Shown: positions 16,844 to 26,204 of the stretch, in pieces
Layout: every line of letters begins with the position of its first letter
How positions within the stretch are numbered: the first letter of the stretch is position 1
DNA from: Aquimarina sp. Aq107
Lineage (GTDB): Bacteria; Bacteroidota; Bacteroidia; Flavobacteriales; Flavobacteriaceae
Assembly: GCF_943733665.1 (NCBI RefSeq)
Contig: NZ_OX030782.1
Coordinates: 2,072,501 to 2,136,500, forward strand
Direction: 5' to 3'
Length of the DNA stretch: 64,000 bases
Position numbers and translations under genes: made by a program
The notes under the pieces: generated by a model
What the model was told of the DNA's origin: nothing
What the model saw: the letters and a program-made list of their open reading frames with translations, nothing else
Database searches by the model: none

Positions 16844-17350
16844 ATGAGATATCTCTTAATCTTTATATGTATTATTTTTTATAGTTGTTCTAACAAAACT
16901 CAGAAAACAGATACATCAATACCTATACAAGGTGAATTCAATGAAAAAGATGTAGCATGGTTTTACAAAAATGGAAATTCTAGTATTAAAGGAATAGCAA
17001 AGTTTAGATCAAAAGATGGGGATGTTCGTTTTGGAAAACAATTTAGACTAGAACTAAACCCGTATTCACCATATACAAAGGAACGGTTGAATTATATATA
17101 CAAAAACGATGATGCTGGTTTTGTGTATGTAGAAGATGGCATTCCTAAATTTACTCCAGATCCAGAAGGATATCATAAAACCAGGAAAATAATGTGTAAT
17201 GAACAAGGAGAATTTGAATTCAAAAATTTACCTCCAGGAGATTATTACATCATTGCTTTTATGTTATGGAATGAAACAGGTGGAGGCATTATGAAACATA
17301 TAAAACTAGGTGATAACGAAACAAAAGTTGTGGAAATGGTTAATTTCTAA
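16844..17350 (+). CDS. Small lipoprotein with a carboxypeptidase-regulatory-like end
   Basis: A 168-residue lipoprotein (lipobox I-F-Y-S-C, Cys15). The C-terminal part contains G-E-F-E-F-K-N-L-P-P-G-D-Y-Y-I, the signature of small beta-sandwich carboxypeptidase-regulatory-like domains. The middle contains an R-L-E-L-N-P-Y-S-P-Y-T segment of unknown meaning. No family with known function is recognised. A short membrane peptide frame follows at 17391. Confidence 0.6.
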   Translation: MRYLLIFICIIFYSCSNKTQKTDTSIPIQGEFNEKDVAWFYKNGNSSIKGIAKFRSKDGDVRFGKQFRLELNPYSPYTKERLNYIYKNDDAGFVYVEDGIPKFTPDPEGYHKTRKIMCNEQGEFEFKNLPPGDYYIIAFMLWNETGGGIMKHIKLGDNETKVVEMVNF

Positions 17351-17390
17351 AAGAATACAATAATTAGACTAAAAAAAAGAGCATTCAAAA

Positions 17391-17504
17391 ATGAAAAGCA
17401 ATATACTCACACTTAGCATTCTATATCCATTCTGTATGATCATTGGTATGTTTGCTTATAGAAATTATTCTGTAATAAACGATTTTGTTTGCTATATAAA
17501 TTAA
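17391..17504 (+). CDS. Possible 37-residue single-pass membrane peptide
   Basis: ATG 17391 opens a 37-codon frame with a hydrophobic core (residues about 5-22, N-I-L-T-L-S-I-L-Y-P-F), followed by Y-R-N-Y-S and ending at TAA 17502-17504. A purine-rich stretch with AAAAAAAAGAG lies upstream, and a hairpin terminator begins directly at its stop. That placement, together with the neighbouring lipoprotein gene, makes translation plausible, but there is no homology evidence. Confidence 0.4.
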   Translation: MKSNILTLSILYPFCMIIGMFAYRNYSVINDFVCYIN

Positions 17505-17526
17505 AGGGGACAATTGTGCCCCCTTT
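17503..17526. terminator. Bidirectional terminator between convergent genes
   Basis: AAAGGGG (17503-17509) and CCCCTTT (17520-17526) form a GC-rich stem around ACAATTGTGC. T- or A-rich flanks occur on both sides, suiting termination from both the plus-strand lipoprotein run and the minus-strand protease gene. Confidence 0.75.
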
Positions 17527-17545
17527 ATTATGATTTAATGATATG

Positions 17546-19702
17546 TTATTCAATTATTATTTGATGGGTTTCGTCTTTGCCATTTCCTGTTATCTTTAAA
17601 AAGTAGTTACCTCCTTTTAAATTGCTGACATCTAATTGAATTTTATTAGTTTTATAGTCCATTTTTATTTGTTTAACAGTTGCTCCTGTAAAATCATGTA
17701 ATGTAATAATTGTAGATTCTACGACTATATTATTGTCAAAACTGAAATTTTTAGTGGTACTCATCCGCTCAATTGTTAATTGATCAGATGTTGGATTTGG
17801 ATATGCTCTCATTGAATAAATTCCGATTCCAGAACAACCTGGAATAGATTGAGAACCATAAGCAGAATCTCCACAGGAATTTGTAGCCTGTACTTGAAGA
17901 TAACCTCCGCCACAGCCTACATAATAATTCAGATAAGAACTAGAGGTGGTTACTTGAGTCGAACCATTAATACCGTAAATTATCCAGTTATAAGGCGCAG
18001 AGCCACCAAAAGCTTGTGCATTAACCCAACCATTATTATTTCCATATATAGAAAGCGACATGTTCGTACTTGCACCATTAGCAGTTGCTGTTCTTTGCAT
18101 AGTGTAGGTATTACCACAACTATTAGGAGGTGTCACAACAGCTCTTACCCAAGCGCTTCCTGTTCCATTGGCTTTAAAGGTACTCGGATTTGTTCCTTGT
18201 GTAGATGTTCTAGTTAAATTACTACTGCTACTCCAATTAATTGTTGAACCTGCCGGTAAATTGTAAACGGTAACTTTTCTTTCTGTACATCCGATAGTTC
18301 CTGGATTACTTGTATAAGCTCCATTAAGTGTATTGGTAGTTTGCGCTCCTGTTCCACAAGGATCTAGCCAGTTGCTTAATCGAGTACTATTTGTACCTCC
18401 GCCATTCCATGATAAATTAAATCTTCCGTATTCTCCTCTATTCTGATTACAATACGTATTGAAGGGGTTATAGTTTTGATTCCCATGTAGTTGTCCTACG
18501 ACTCTTTGATTCTGATTAAAAATTGGACTACCTGAAGAACCATGTTGAACTACGCCATCATCAAAATTGACAAGCCAACGATTATTGGTTCCATTCCAAC
18601 TTGATACTTGGAAATTATTGTTTTCAATAGAAATTTTCCTTAAATCACCTGCGGGATGATGTATAGATGCACCACTGGTTGGAGTATTTGTTCTTCTATC
18701 CCAGCCTGCATAGGTATGGGTACCATTATATTTCAAGCTCTCAATTTCTAAGAGAAGAAAATCGGTATTAAACCATCCAGCTCTAAATGTGGCTCCGTTA
18801 GAATTAACAAAATTAAAATGACTACTTGTTGTGCTACATGAGACTCTTCTAAAACCAAACTTGAACAACCAATCTTCAGCATTATTTCTTTCACTTGTAC
18901 TTAACGTTCCATTATTATTGGAATCGGCACAATGAAAAGCAGAAAGAAAATAAGGTCTTAAACTGTTATCAGTGCTATTTAAAAGACAACCGCTACAATG
19001 TTCTGCTCCACTAGATAATAAAACTAAAGCTACAGAATTACCAGTTTGCACCCAAGCATTAAAGCAAGCTAGATCATTATTACAGGCTTCGGATGCACCA
19101 GGTGTTCCCCAAGTTCTCTCGCTGTTAAGTCCACGATACGCGTGTACTACACGTTTTATAGTAAAACTACTTCTATTCTCTGAATTTTTTGGTTCTTTCA
19201 CATACATAATAACACGATCACCAAATATTAGATCTGTCAAGAAAACACCCTTTTTTTTATTGCTTTCACTTGTTACAGGCCCATAAATCATAGTTCCACT
19301 ATCGTTATATAAGTAAAGCTCTGCACCATCTGCAAGTTTTAGGTTTTTAAGAACAAAATTAATAGAAAGAGCACCTTTGGAATAAAATTCTGATGACCAG
19401 ACTCTACCATCCTCAGTATCTGTACCGTCCTTTCCAACGTCTACCCTAATATTGGTATCAAAACTTTTTCCAAATCGATAAGGTCTTGCTTTTTCTGACT
19501 TTTCTGTTCTTTTATCTTCTTCAATCAATGTGTTTACATTGAAATCAGGCATTGTGATTAATCTTTGTGTTTTTTGATTAATGTTTAATTCTGTAATCTT
19601 TTCTAAAGCATTACCTTCTGGATAATAGTTCGATTCAACCTGTGAAAAAGTGACCTGAATAGTAAGAAAAAACAGCGCATAAATAAAGTGTTTCGTTTGC
19701 AT
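17546..19702 (-). CDS. T9SS-exported trypsin-like (S1 family) protease
   Basis: A 718-residue secreted protease with an N-terminal signal peptide and a propeptide-like region of about 180 residues. The chymotrypsin-fold domain holds the triad His257 (S-A-F-H-C), Asp314 (N-T-D-F-L-L-L-E) and Ser392 (G-S-S-G-S-P). Paired cysteines around residues 240-258 resemble the lysyl endopeptidase group. After it come repeated beta-sandwich units (about 455-620) and a T9SS sorting tail starting at Y-P-N-P near 637. It probably acts outside the cell as a nutrient protease. It is the only gene in its transcription unit. Confidence 0.88.
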   Translation of the reverse strand: MQTKHFIYALFFLTIQVTFSQVESNYYPEGNALEKITELNINQKTQRLITMPDFNVNTLIEEDKRTEKSEKARPYRFGKSFDTNIRVDVGKDGTDTEDGRVWSSEFYSKGALSINFVLKNLKLADGAELYLYNDSGTMIYGPVTSESNKKKGVFLTDLIFGDRVIMYVKEPKNSENRSSFTIKRVVHAYRGLNSERTWGTPGASEACNNDLACFNAWVQTGNSVALVLLSSGAEHCSGCLLNSTDNSLRPYFLSAFHCADSNNNGTLSTSERNNAEDWLFKFGFRRVSCSTTSSHFNFVNSNGATFRAGWFNTDFLLLEIESLKYNGTHTYAGWDRRTNTPTSGASIHHPAGDLRKISIENNNFQVSSWNGTNNRWLVNFDDGVVQHGSSGSPIFNQNQRVVGQLHGNQNYNPFNTYCNQNRGEYGRFNLSWNGGGTNSTRLSNWLDPCGTGAQTTNTLNGAYTSNPGTIGCTERKVTVYNLPAGSTINWSSSSNLTRTSTQGTNPSTFKANGTGSAWVRAVVTPPNSCGNTYTMQRTATANGASTNMSLSIYGNNNGWVNAQAFGGSAPYNWIIYGINGSTQVTTSSSYLNYYVGCGGGYLQVQATNSCGDSAYGSQSIPGCSGIGIYSMRAYPNPTSDQLTIERMSTTKNFSFDNNIVVESTIITLHDFTGATVKQIKMDYKTNKIQLDVSNLKGGNYFLKITGNGKDETHQIIIE

Positions 19703-20108
19703 AATTGATTATTTATTGGTTAATATTTAATTTTATCTCATATAACTAACATTAATAATCTCACTACTGTTTTTAATGATAAAAACTTCTATTAAAAGCA
19801 TCTATTCTTTTGATAGCAAAGTTTACTACAATAACGATAAATTATGAATGAACACGACCTGATGTCATGTGATTTAGGGGTAGTTTTTAAATTTACAAAA
19901 AAAACAATATAAAATATTGACTGTTAAGCACTAAGTGTTAAATTTTTAGGGAATTTAACATATGTTTTTTTATTAAATCAATTGAAGATTTTAGAATAAG
20001 TTCAGATAGCGTTTAAAACCTATTTAATCAAAAAAATAGTATTTGTTATCTGGTGTTATACTAGCGAAAACTTCCTGGGTATAGCTCTCCTGATATTAAA
20101 AAATATCA
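19703..20108. other. Intergenic gap, no gene recognised
   Basis: A 406-base AT-rich gap holding the promoter of the protease gene. GTTAAATT (19937-19944) and AATTTAAC (19952-19959) make a short perfect hairpin, and a nearby imperfect dyad overlaps it. I found no coding remnant on either strand and no RNA gene. Confidence 0.4.
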
Positions 20109-20678
20109 TTACCAATGTCCTGTTCCAGGTTCTCCTTTAAAAGGTCCAACCAAATCAGAAGTGATCCATCCTGCATAAAATTGGCTAGCTTGTGCTCTTA
20201 CTTGTTCTCCATCAACATAACAATCAAGATGTTGCGGATAAAAAGCGATATGATCTTTTAATGCTTCAAATTCTAAAAATGGATTAGGATATGACCACGC
20301 CACAGGAATATTAATCACTTCCTTTAATGTCCAATACACTGCATTTCCTTTCCATTCGCACATAGAACTTTTATTAGGCATCGCAACAAGCGTATTCATA
20401 TCAATATCATTTTTAGGGATATAATATGTTGGTGGGCTTGCAGTCTCTAGTACTGCAAGTGCATTACTAGAATCTACAATCCTAGTATTTTTATGATTCA
20501 CAATTACTGGCTTACTAACTTTTTCAATGATCGGGGGACGAGGAAAATCCCAAACTGATCGCTGATTCTCTTTAGGTTCAATTGCAAATGAAGGCCTTTC
20601 TGCACCCTTATAATTCCAGTGTTCTCGAGCTTTTTTTAACCAGTCTATCTTTGTTTTACCTTTTTTATTAGATCCCAT
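20109..20678 (-). CDS. DUF427 domain protein
   Basis: A 189-residue cytoplasmic protein with the DUF427 core at about residues 65-170. Landmarks are V-L-E-T-A-S-P-P-T-Y-Y-I-P, C-E-W-K-G-N-A-V-Y-W-T and a later I-A-F-Y-P segment. Members are common in bacteria and fungi, but no reaction is firmly known. The N-terminal extension with K-A-R-E-H-W-N-Y seems typical of longer members. It stands alone downstream of the ABC permease gene. Confidence 0.8.
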   Translation of the reverse strand: MGSNKKGKTKIDWLKKAREHWNYKGAERPSFAIEPKENQRSVWDFPRPPIIEKVSKPVIVNHKNTRIVDSSNALAVLETASPPTYYIPKNDIDMNTLVAMPNKSSMCEWKGNAVYWTLKEVINIPVAWSYPNPFLEFEALKDHIAFYPQHLDCYVDGEQVRAQASQFYAGWITSDLVGPFKGEPGTGHW

Positions 20679-20778
20679 AATTGTAGTTTATACAGTATAT
20701 TTAATTATCACACCTGAAATAGCAGCAGACCTAATTTATTACGTAAACGCATCTTGATGTATAAAATTAATCCTACGA

Positions 20779-23319
20779 CTACCCCACTTTCCTCAAAATA
20801 TTTAAAGGCGGACTTTGTAACACACTTTTAATATTACTTAATCCAATGAGCAATACTAAAATTACAATACTAGGCAGAAACAGTAAGAATGGAATGCCAG
20901 AAGGCACAAAAGGCTCTTCGAATAATAAGGTTGCTAATAATTGGCTACTGATTAAAGATAATAGGATTCCAGCCAAGCTGCCAAGTATTCCTAAAAATAA
21001 ATACTCTAGCGCCGTAATACTAAGAATTTGTTTGCTTTTTGCACCCAATGTGCGTAATAACACACTCTCTTTAATACGTTGATATTTACTATTTCGAACC
21101 GAACCTATTAATACAATAATACCTGTAAGAATACTAAAGAATGCCATAAAATTAATCACCCAGGAGATTTTTCCTAGAATGTCTTCAATAACAGTATAGA
21201 TCTGCCTAAGATCGAAGACAGTAACATTTGGAAATTTACTTACTAGTTCTTGTTGCAAAGCAGCAGATTGCTTGTTATCTGGTACATATGTAGTGAGCAC
21301 ATGAAATTGAGGTGCTTGTTCTAATACACCTTTTGGAAACACTACCATAAAATTTAACTGTAAGCGTGTCCAATCTACTTTTCTGATGCTTCCAACAATG
21401 GTTTCCATTAATACACCTTGTATATTAAAAATAACTGGATCCCCTACTCCTAACTTTGCATTTTCGGCAAGACTTTCTGATATTGAGATGGAAACTTTTT
21501 CTCCAGATTTAACTTCTTTTACCCAGCTACCATCAATTATAGATTCAGAAGCAATAAGCGAATCTCTAAAAGTTGTCCTAAATTCATGGTTGAGTACCCA
21601 ATCATTAACTGTGGAAGTTGTATCCTTTCGAATCTCATTACTTAACTCTCCATTAATACTATGCATTCGCATAGTAACAATCGATAAATTATCGATAACT
21701 TCTAATCCAGCTGGAGTCATGCTGGCAATTACAGCATCACGCTGCTCTGGTTGCACATCTACTAAAATAATATTCGCATTGTCTGAACCGTTATCCAATG
21801 CTGTTTTTGTTAATAGGATGTCTTTAGTGAAATATAAAGTACTAATTAAAAAAGTACCAAGACCTATCGCAAATATAAGTACAGTAGTCTGATTATTAGG
21901 TCTAAAGAGATTCAATAAACTCGTTCTAGCCGTAAATCCCCAAGCGGTTGGAAAATATTTTTTGATTACCTTAATAAATAAGGTAGAGATACCTGCTAAA
22001 ATAGCAAAGGTGGTAAAAATACCTGCTACAAAGGCAAAAGCAAATAGTATATCTCTAAAAATCCATAGGGAGAATAAAAGAATAAAAAGCAAAATTGCTC
22101 CAAAAGTAATTATTCGAATCTTTTTGGATCCTTTAGCTTGTTTTTCTGACACCCGTAACACTTCTAACGGAGATACATACCAGGTAGCCAGTAAAGGTTG
22201 TAATGCAAATAGTACCGACATCAAAACACCTAATAGTAATCCCATAAAAATTGGCTGTAGACTTATAGAAACTTCTATATCAAATGGTAAAAATCCTTCC
22301 AAAAGAAATGGAAGTAATTGTTGAAGTCCTATACCCGCTACTGTTCCTAAAATTCCACCAATAAGTCCCATCACAGCAATTTGTATTAGGTAAATCAAAA
22401 AAGCCTGTTTTCTACTCGCTCCTAAACATTTTAAAACCGCAACATCTGTTAATTTCTCTTTGATATAGATATGTACTGAACTAGCTATGCCAATGCAACC
22501 TAGTAGTAAGGCTATAAAAGCCGCCAAGTTCAGAAATTTACCCAGATTTCCATAACCACGTCCTATTCGCTGACTAGTACTGGTATGCGTATCAAGGTCA
22601 GCGTTTTCTGTATCTAAGATAGGATCTAACGTTTTATCTAATTTAATCAGATCAACTTCTGGTGATTCAAAAAAATATTGATATCTCTTTCTACTACCCA
22701 ATTGCAACAATTCGGTCTGTTCTATAAATCGATATGGGATTAGTACTGTGGGAGCTACCGTTGATGAGATTCCAGAACTACCTGGCATTGAATTAATAGC
22801 TCCTATAATAGGAAAAGTAACCAATCCTAACTTGATAGAATCACCTGGTTTTATATCATATTGCAACATAAGTGTAGCATCTACTAAGGCTCCTCCCCTT
22901 TTTTGATACTCAGCAGCTGCAGTACTAGGTTCCGTTTCCAAAGTTCCATAAAAAGGAAAATTGCCCTCCATACCTCTCACTTGTACCAATTTTGCTGCTC
23001 CATTACTTGAAAATGCTGCCATGGACGGAAAATTAACTTCATAGGCATCTGCTCCCAACGAGTCGATAATAGCTTGTACTTTCTTATTAGGGAGTTGTCT
23101 ACTATCAATAATAAAATCAGCACCCATCAATACTTTGGATTGATCTTGTATATTTTGTTTTACATTTTCACTAAATAATTGTATCGAAACTACGGCGGCA
23201 ATACCAAGAATGATAGATGCCATAAATAATAGTAACCTAGAAATACTAGATCTTCCATCACGCCACGCCATCTTTAGTAACCAAGCAATATCTGTTTTTG
23301 AATATGAATCCATTTTCAT
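20779..23319 (-). CDS. FtsX-like ABC transporter permease, YbbP type
   Basis: An 846-residue permease with the duplicated FtsX layout: a transmembrane helix near residues 27-46, a large extracytoplasmic MacB-like domain, four helices in the middle (about 255-420), a second helix and periplasmic domain, and three terminal helices. L-K-C-L-G-A-S and L-R-T-L-G-A-K are the two coupling-type motifs that contact the ATPase. It overlaps the ATPase stop by one base (TAATG), indicating translational coupling. The pair, together with the divergent TesA-like esterase, matches the ybbA-ybbP-tesA arrangement known from Escherichia coli. The cargo is unknown; lipid or lipoprotein handling is a guess. Confidence 0.88.
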   Translation of the reverse strand: MKMDSYSKTDIAWLLKMAWRDGRSSISRLLLFMASIILGIAAVVSIQLFSENVKQNIQDQSKVLMGADFIIDSRQLPNKKVQAIIDSLGADAYEVNFPSMAAFSSNGAAKLVQVRGMEGNFPFYGTLETEPSTAAAEYQKRGGALVDATLMLQYDIKPGDSIKLGLVTFPIIGAINSMPGSSGISSTVAPTVLIPYRFIEQTELLQLGSRKRYQYFFESPEVDLIKLDKTLDPILDTENADLDTHTSTSQRIGRGYGNLGKFLNLAAFIALLLGCIGIASSVHIYIKEKLTDVAVLKCLGASRKQAFLIYLIQIAVMGLIGGILGTVAGIGLQQLLPFLLEGFLPFDIEVSISLQPIFMGLLLGVLMSVLFALQPLLATWYVSPLEVLRVSEKQAKGSKKIRIITFGAILLFILLFSLWIFRDILFAFAFVAGIFTTFAILAGISTLFIKVIKKYFPTAWGFTARTSLLNLFRPNNQTTVLIFAIGLGTFLISTLYFTKDILLTKTALDNGSDNANIILVDVQPEQRDAVIASMTPAGLEVIDNLSIVTMRMHSINGELSNEIRKDTTSTVNDWVLNHEFRTTFRDSLIASESIIDGSWVKEVKSGEKVSISISESLAENAKLGVGDPVIFNIQGVLMETIVGSIRKVDWTRLQLNFMVVFPKGVLEQAPQFHVLTTYVPDNKQSAALQQELVSKFPNVTVFDLRQIYTVIEDILGKISWVINFMAFFSILTGIIVLIGSVRNSKYQRIKESVLLRTLGAKSKQILSITALEYLFLGILGSLAGILLSLISSQLLATLLFEEPFVPSGIPFLLFLPSIVILVLLIGLSNIKSVLQSPPLNILRKVG

Positions 23320-24008
23320 TATTGTACTAACGTTTTCTCATTGCTTATAATTTTCCCTCCTTTTAATCTAAGTATCTGTTGAGTTCGATTTGCCAAATCA
23401 AGATCGTGAGAGATAATAACCAAAGTAGTTCCAGCTTCTTTATTTAATTCAAAAAGGAGCTGTATGACCTTTTCTCCGGTTTCTTCATCTAAATTTCCTG
23501 TTGGTTCATCAGCAAATAAAATCGTAGGTGCATTTGAAAAGGCACGGGCTAATGCAACACGTTGTTGTTCTCCTCCTGATAATTGTGAGGGATAGTGATG
23601 AAAACGATGTGATAATCCTACCTTTTCTAGTAGCTCTTTACCTTTTGTAACGGCATTTTTAACTCCTTGTAATTCCAAAGGCACAATCACATTCTCTAGT
23701 GCTGTTAAAGTGGGAAGCAATTGAAAATTCTGAAATATAAATCCTACTTCTTTATTTCTTAATTGTGCACGTTCATCTTCATTCAATTCCTGAATATTTT
23801 GTCCACATAACTCTACAATACCTGAGTCCTGGTTGTCTAATCCAGCACATAGTCCAAGCAAAGTAGTTTTACCACTTCCGGAAGGTCCTACAATAGAAAA
23901 GGTAGCTCCTTTTTCGACTTCAAACGAGATATTGTCTAAGACTTTAAGTTTTTTTGAACCACTGCTATAAGTCTTCTCAAGTTCATGAATCTTTAATATC
24001 TTTGGCAT
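23319..24008 (-). CDS. ABC transporter ATPase, YbbA/LolD type
   Basis: A 229-residue ATPase that pairs with the permease behind it. Walker A is G-P-S-G-S-G-K-T-T (41-49), the signature L-S-G-G-E-Q-Q-R (133-140), Walker B I-L-F-A-D-E-P (153-159), with an I-S-H-D switch after it. I start it at ATG 24006-24008; the reading frame could be extended to a TTG at 24020, which is less likely. The divergent esterase gene begins only about 30-50 bases away, so both promoters overlap. Confidence 0.9.
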   Translation of the reverse strand: MPKILKIHELEKTYSSGSKKLKVLDNISFEVEKGATFSIVGPSGSGKTTLLGLCAGLDNQDSGIVELCGQNIQELNEDERAQLRNKEVGFIFQNFQLLPTLTALENVIVPLELQGVKNAVTKGKELLEKVGLSHRFHHYPSQLSGGEQQRVALARAFSNAPTILFADEPTGNLDEETGEKVIQLLFELNKEAGTTLVIISHDLDLANRTQQILRLKGGKIISNEKTLVQ

Positions 24009-24036
24009 ATTGATTTTCAATTAATTCAATTAGATA

Positions 24037-24780
24037 ATGCAAAAGAGGAAAAATAAGCAAATGGTTTCGTATTTATATACTCGTTATAAGTGGATTTCCT
24101 TAAAGTTTTGTTATTTTTTATTCTTCAGTTTGCTATTATCTTGTGGAGAAAACACTACTAAAAAAGAAGAAACTACCACGAACAGTTCTGCTGAAAATAG
24201 TGACGATACTACTAAAAATACTTCTACCAAAACGATTCTTTGTTTTGGAGATAGCTTAACTGCTGGCTATGGATTAGATGATATTAATGATGCATATCCC
24301 GCTATACTCCAGAATAGACTGGACTCTTTAGGTTTAGCGTATACGGTTATCAATTCGGGATTAAGTGGAGAGACTACAGCTGGCGGAAAAAGCCGTATCT
24401 CATGGGTACTTAACCAGAAAGTTGATGTCTTTATTCTAGAACTAGGTGCTAATGATGGATTGCGTGGCGTTCCTTTAACAGAAACCCAAAATAATCTTCA
24501 ATCCATTATCGATGCAGTACGAAAAAAGAACTCAGAAACTACAATCATATTAGCCGGCATGCAGTTACCACCAAATATGGGTCCTGAATATATTACAGCG
24601 TTTAGAAATATTTTTCCTGATCTTGCCCAAAAAAATGAGTTAGCACTGATTCCATTTCTTTTAAAAGATGTTGGAGGTATTCCAGAACTAAATCAAGCGG
24701 ATGGTATACACCCTACTATAGAAGGACAAAAAATCCTAGCTAATAATGTTTGGGAAGTGCTAAAAACAGTGGTGAAATAG
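24037..24780 (+). CDS. TesA-like GDSL arylesterase/lysophospholipase lipoprotein
   Basis: A 247-residue SGNH hydrolase. Block I is F-G-D-S-L-T with Ser73, block II is in N-S-G-L-S-G, block III is G-A-N-D-G, and block V is D-G-I-H-P with the catalytic Asp and His. The lipobox L-L-L-S-C puts the lipid on Cys36, followed by a Thr/Ser/Lys/Glu-rich linker. Expected activity is cleavage of fatty esters or lysophospholipids at a membrane. ATG 24037 is the longest start; ATG 24061 (residue 9) also suits the leader. It is divergent from the YbbA/YbbP-type ABC genes, the classical neighbourhood. Confidence 0.9.
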   Translation: MQKRKNKQMVSYLYTRYKWISLKFCYFLFFSLLLSCGENTTKKEETTTNSSAENSDDTTKNTSTKTILCFGDSLTAGYGLDDINDAYPAILQNRLDSLGLAYTVINSGLSGETTAGGKSRISWVLNQKVDVFILELGANDGLRGVPLTETQNNLQSIIDAVRKKNSETTIILAGMQLPPNMGPEYITAFRNIFPDLAQKNELALIPFLLKDVGGIPELNQADGIHPTIEGQKILANNVWEVLKTVVK

Positions 24781-24801
24781 CACATAGGGATTTTATGATC
24801 C

Positions 24802-25911
24802 TTATTTAGCAAAACTTAGCAGTTGACTAATAAATTTATACGAGTTAAAGTTTGGCGTCGCTTGACTAATACTATATGAAAGAGTTGATTTTGTTTTAGG
24901 ACAATATCCTATGAAAGTTCCATAAAATCCAAAATGGCCATAATACACATCTTCATTTATAATAAATTCATATATACCTAAACCATATCTACTTTCATTT
25001 TTTTTAGTGAACGCTACATCAATCATTGCATCCAATGATTTTTTATTGATAAGATTATAACTGAATAATGCTTTTATGAATAGTGCTAAATCAGTATTCG
25101 TAGATACAAGTCCTCCTCCAGCCCAATCGAATGATGTGTTTATGTCAGAAAAATTTATGTCGCCTATATACTGACTTATTTGACTAGTTTTTTTATTGAA
25201 CTCTTCATAATATTCAAAATATGTATCCTTCATTCCTAATGGTCCTAATATTCGGTTTCTAATGGATTGAGATAGCTCAGTTTGATCTAGCTGTTCTATC
25301 AGTAACCCAAGTAATACGTAATTGATATCCGAATAATACCATCCTTCATTAGGGATGAAATGCGGTTCCTTGTTAAGGTTTTGTTGATAATATAATTCTA
25401 TAATTGATTTTGGATTATATTGTTTGCTAGGGTTTTGAGCAACCATTCCAAAAAATATATCTTCTCTATCCGTAAAAATATCCGCTAATCCTGATCGATG
25501 TGATAATAGTTGCTTGATAGTGATACGTTTCGAATATTTTATAGAATCCAAAATATGTAAATTCTCAAAATCAAGATATTTTATATCTTTCAAATACCGA
25601 AATACTTTATCATTTATATCTAGTTTACCTTCTTCTTGAAGCTGAAGTATAACAGTTGATACAAAGAGTTTAGTGCTGCTGGCGATTTTAAATAAACTAT
25701 TTTTTGTGACTGGATTTCCATTTTCTGCGGTTAATCCAAACCCCTCATTATAGTAAAATTTTTCACTTTGATTTTCTAAATACACCAAGATACTATGTAC
25801 AGGGTTTTCTGAACTATGATTAATTTGATTATTAATTCTAGTGCTAATTGAGTCTATTTGTGCAAGTACAAAGTTTGACAAAAAGAATAAAACATATAAT
25901 TGTGGTTTCAT
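24802..25911 (-). CDS. Serine hydrolase of the class C beta-lactamase (S12) fold
   Basis: A 369-residue protein with a signal peptide ending near L-A-Q (residue 18). The active-site motif S-S-T-K is at 78-81, with nucleophile Ser78. Motif two is Y-S-D where many relatives have Y-x-N, and the third motif appears as G-H-F-G near residue 330. Such proteins act on esters or D-amino acid peptides in the periplasm; beta-lactam resistance should not be assumed. It converges with the TesA-like gene with a 21-base gap. Confidence 0.85.
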   Translation of the reverse strand: MKPQLYVLFFLSNFVLAQIDSISTRINNQINHSSENPVHSILVYLENQSEKFYYNEGFGLTAENGNPVTKNSLFKIASSTKLFVSTVILQLQEEGKLDINDKVFRYLKDIKYLDFENLHILDSIKYSKRITIKQLLSHRSGLADIFTDREDIFFGMVAQNPSKQYNPKSIIELYYQQNLNKEPHFIPNEGWYYSDINYVLLGLLIEQLDQTELSQSIRNRILGPLGMKDTYFEYYEEFNKKTSQISQYIGDINFSDINTSFDWAGGGLVSTNTDLALFIKALFSYNLINKKSLDAMIDVAFTKKNESRYGLGIYEFIINEDVYYGHFGFYGTFIGYCPKTKSTLSYSISQATPNFNSYKFISQLLSFAK

Positions 25912-25933
25912 GTTTTTTAATCTTTAGTTTCCT

Positions 25934-26032
25934 CTATTTCTTTATAAAATTTATATAATCTATTAGTTCCGGACCTTGGATCAATATTATCTTCTGGTAC
26001 AAAAAATACTCATTTTCAATACTATTACTCAT
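25934..26032 (-). CDS. Possible 32-residue peptide or gene relic
   Basis: A short frame from ATG 26030-26032 to TAG 25934-25936, 22 bases before the start of the serine hydrolase gene. It reads like the C-terminal part of a normal protein (Y-F-L-Y-Q-K-I-I-L-I-Q-G-P-E-L-I). It may be a relic or a translated leader. The surrounding gap (25912-26204) holds nothing else I recognise. Confidence 0.25.
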   Translation of the reverse strand: MSNSIENEYFLYQKIILIQGPELIDYINFIKK

Positions 26033-26204
26033 ATTGACAAAAGATAATACAGCTATAGATTTTTAGTCAGTAAAGCTTTTACTTTTTAATCTTAAACAAA
26101 GGTATAAAGTACAAAAAAATAAAAATAATTAAAGTGTATTACTCCAATTACATATTCGAATTAGTATTACAAAATATAATTAATATTCTTTAATTTTCTA
26201 TATA

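Noticed and set aside
18972..19286. Frame opposite the protease gene
   Set aside because: Antisense to a gene with a complete catalytic triad; low-complexity shadow.
24783..24804. Short hairpin between the TesA-like and serine hydrolase genes
   Set aside because: Eight pairs with a wobble and no T-run; too weak to call a terminator although the place would fit.
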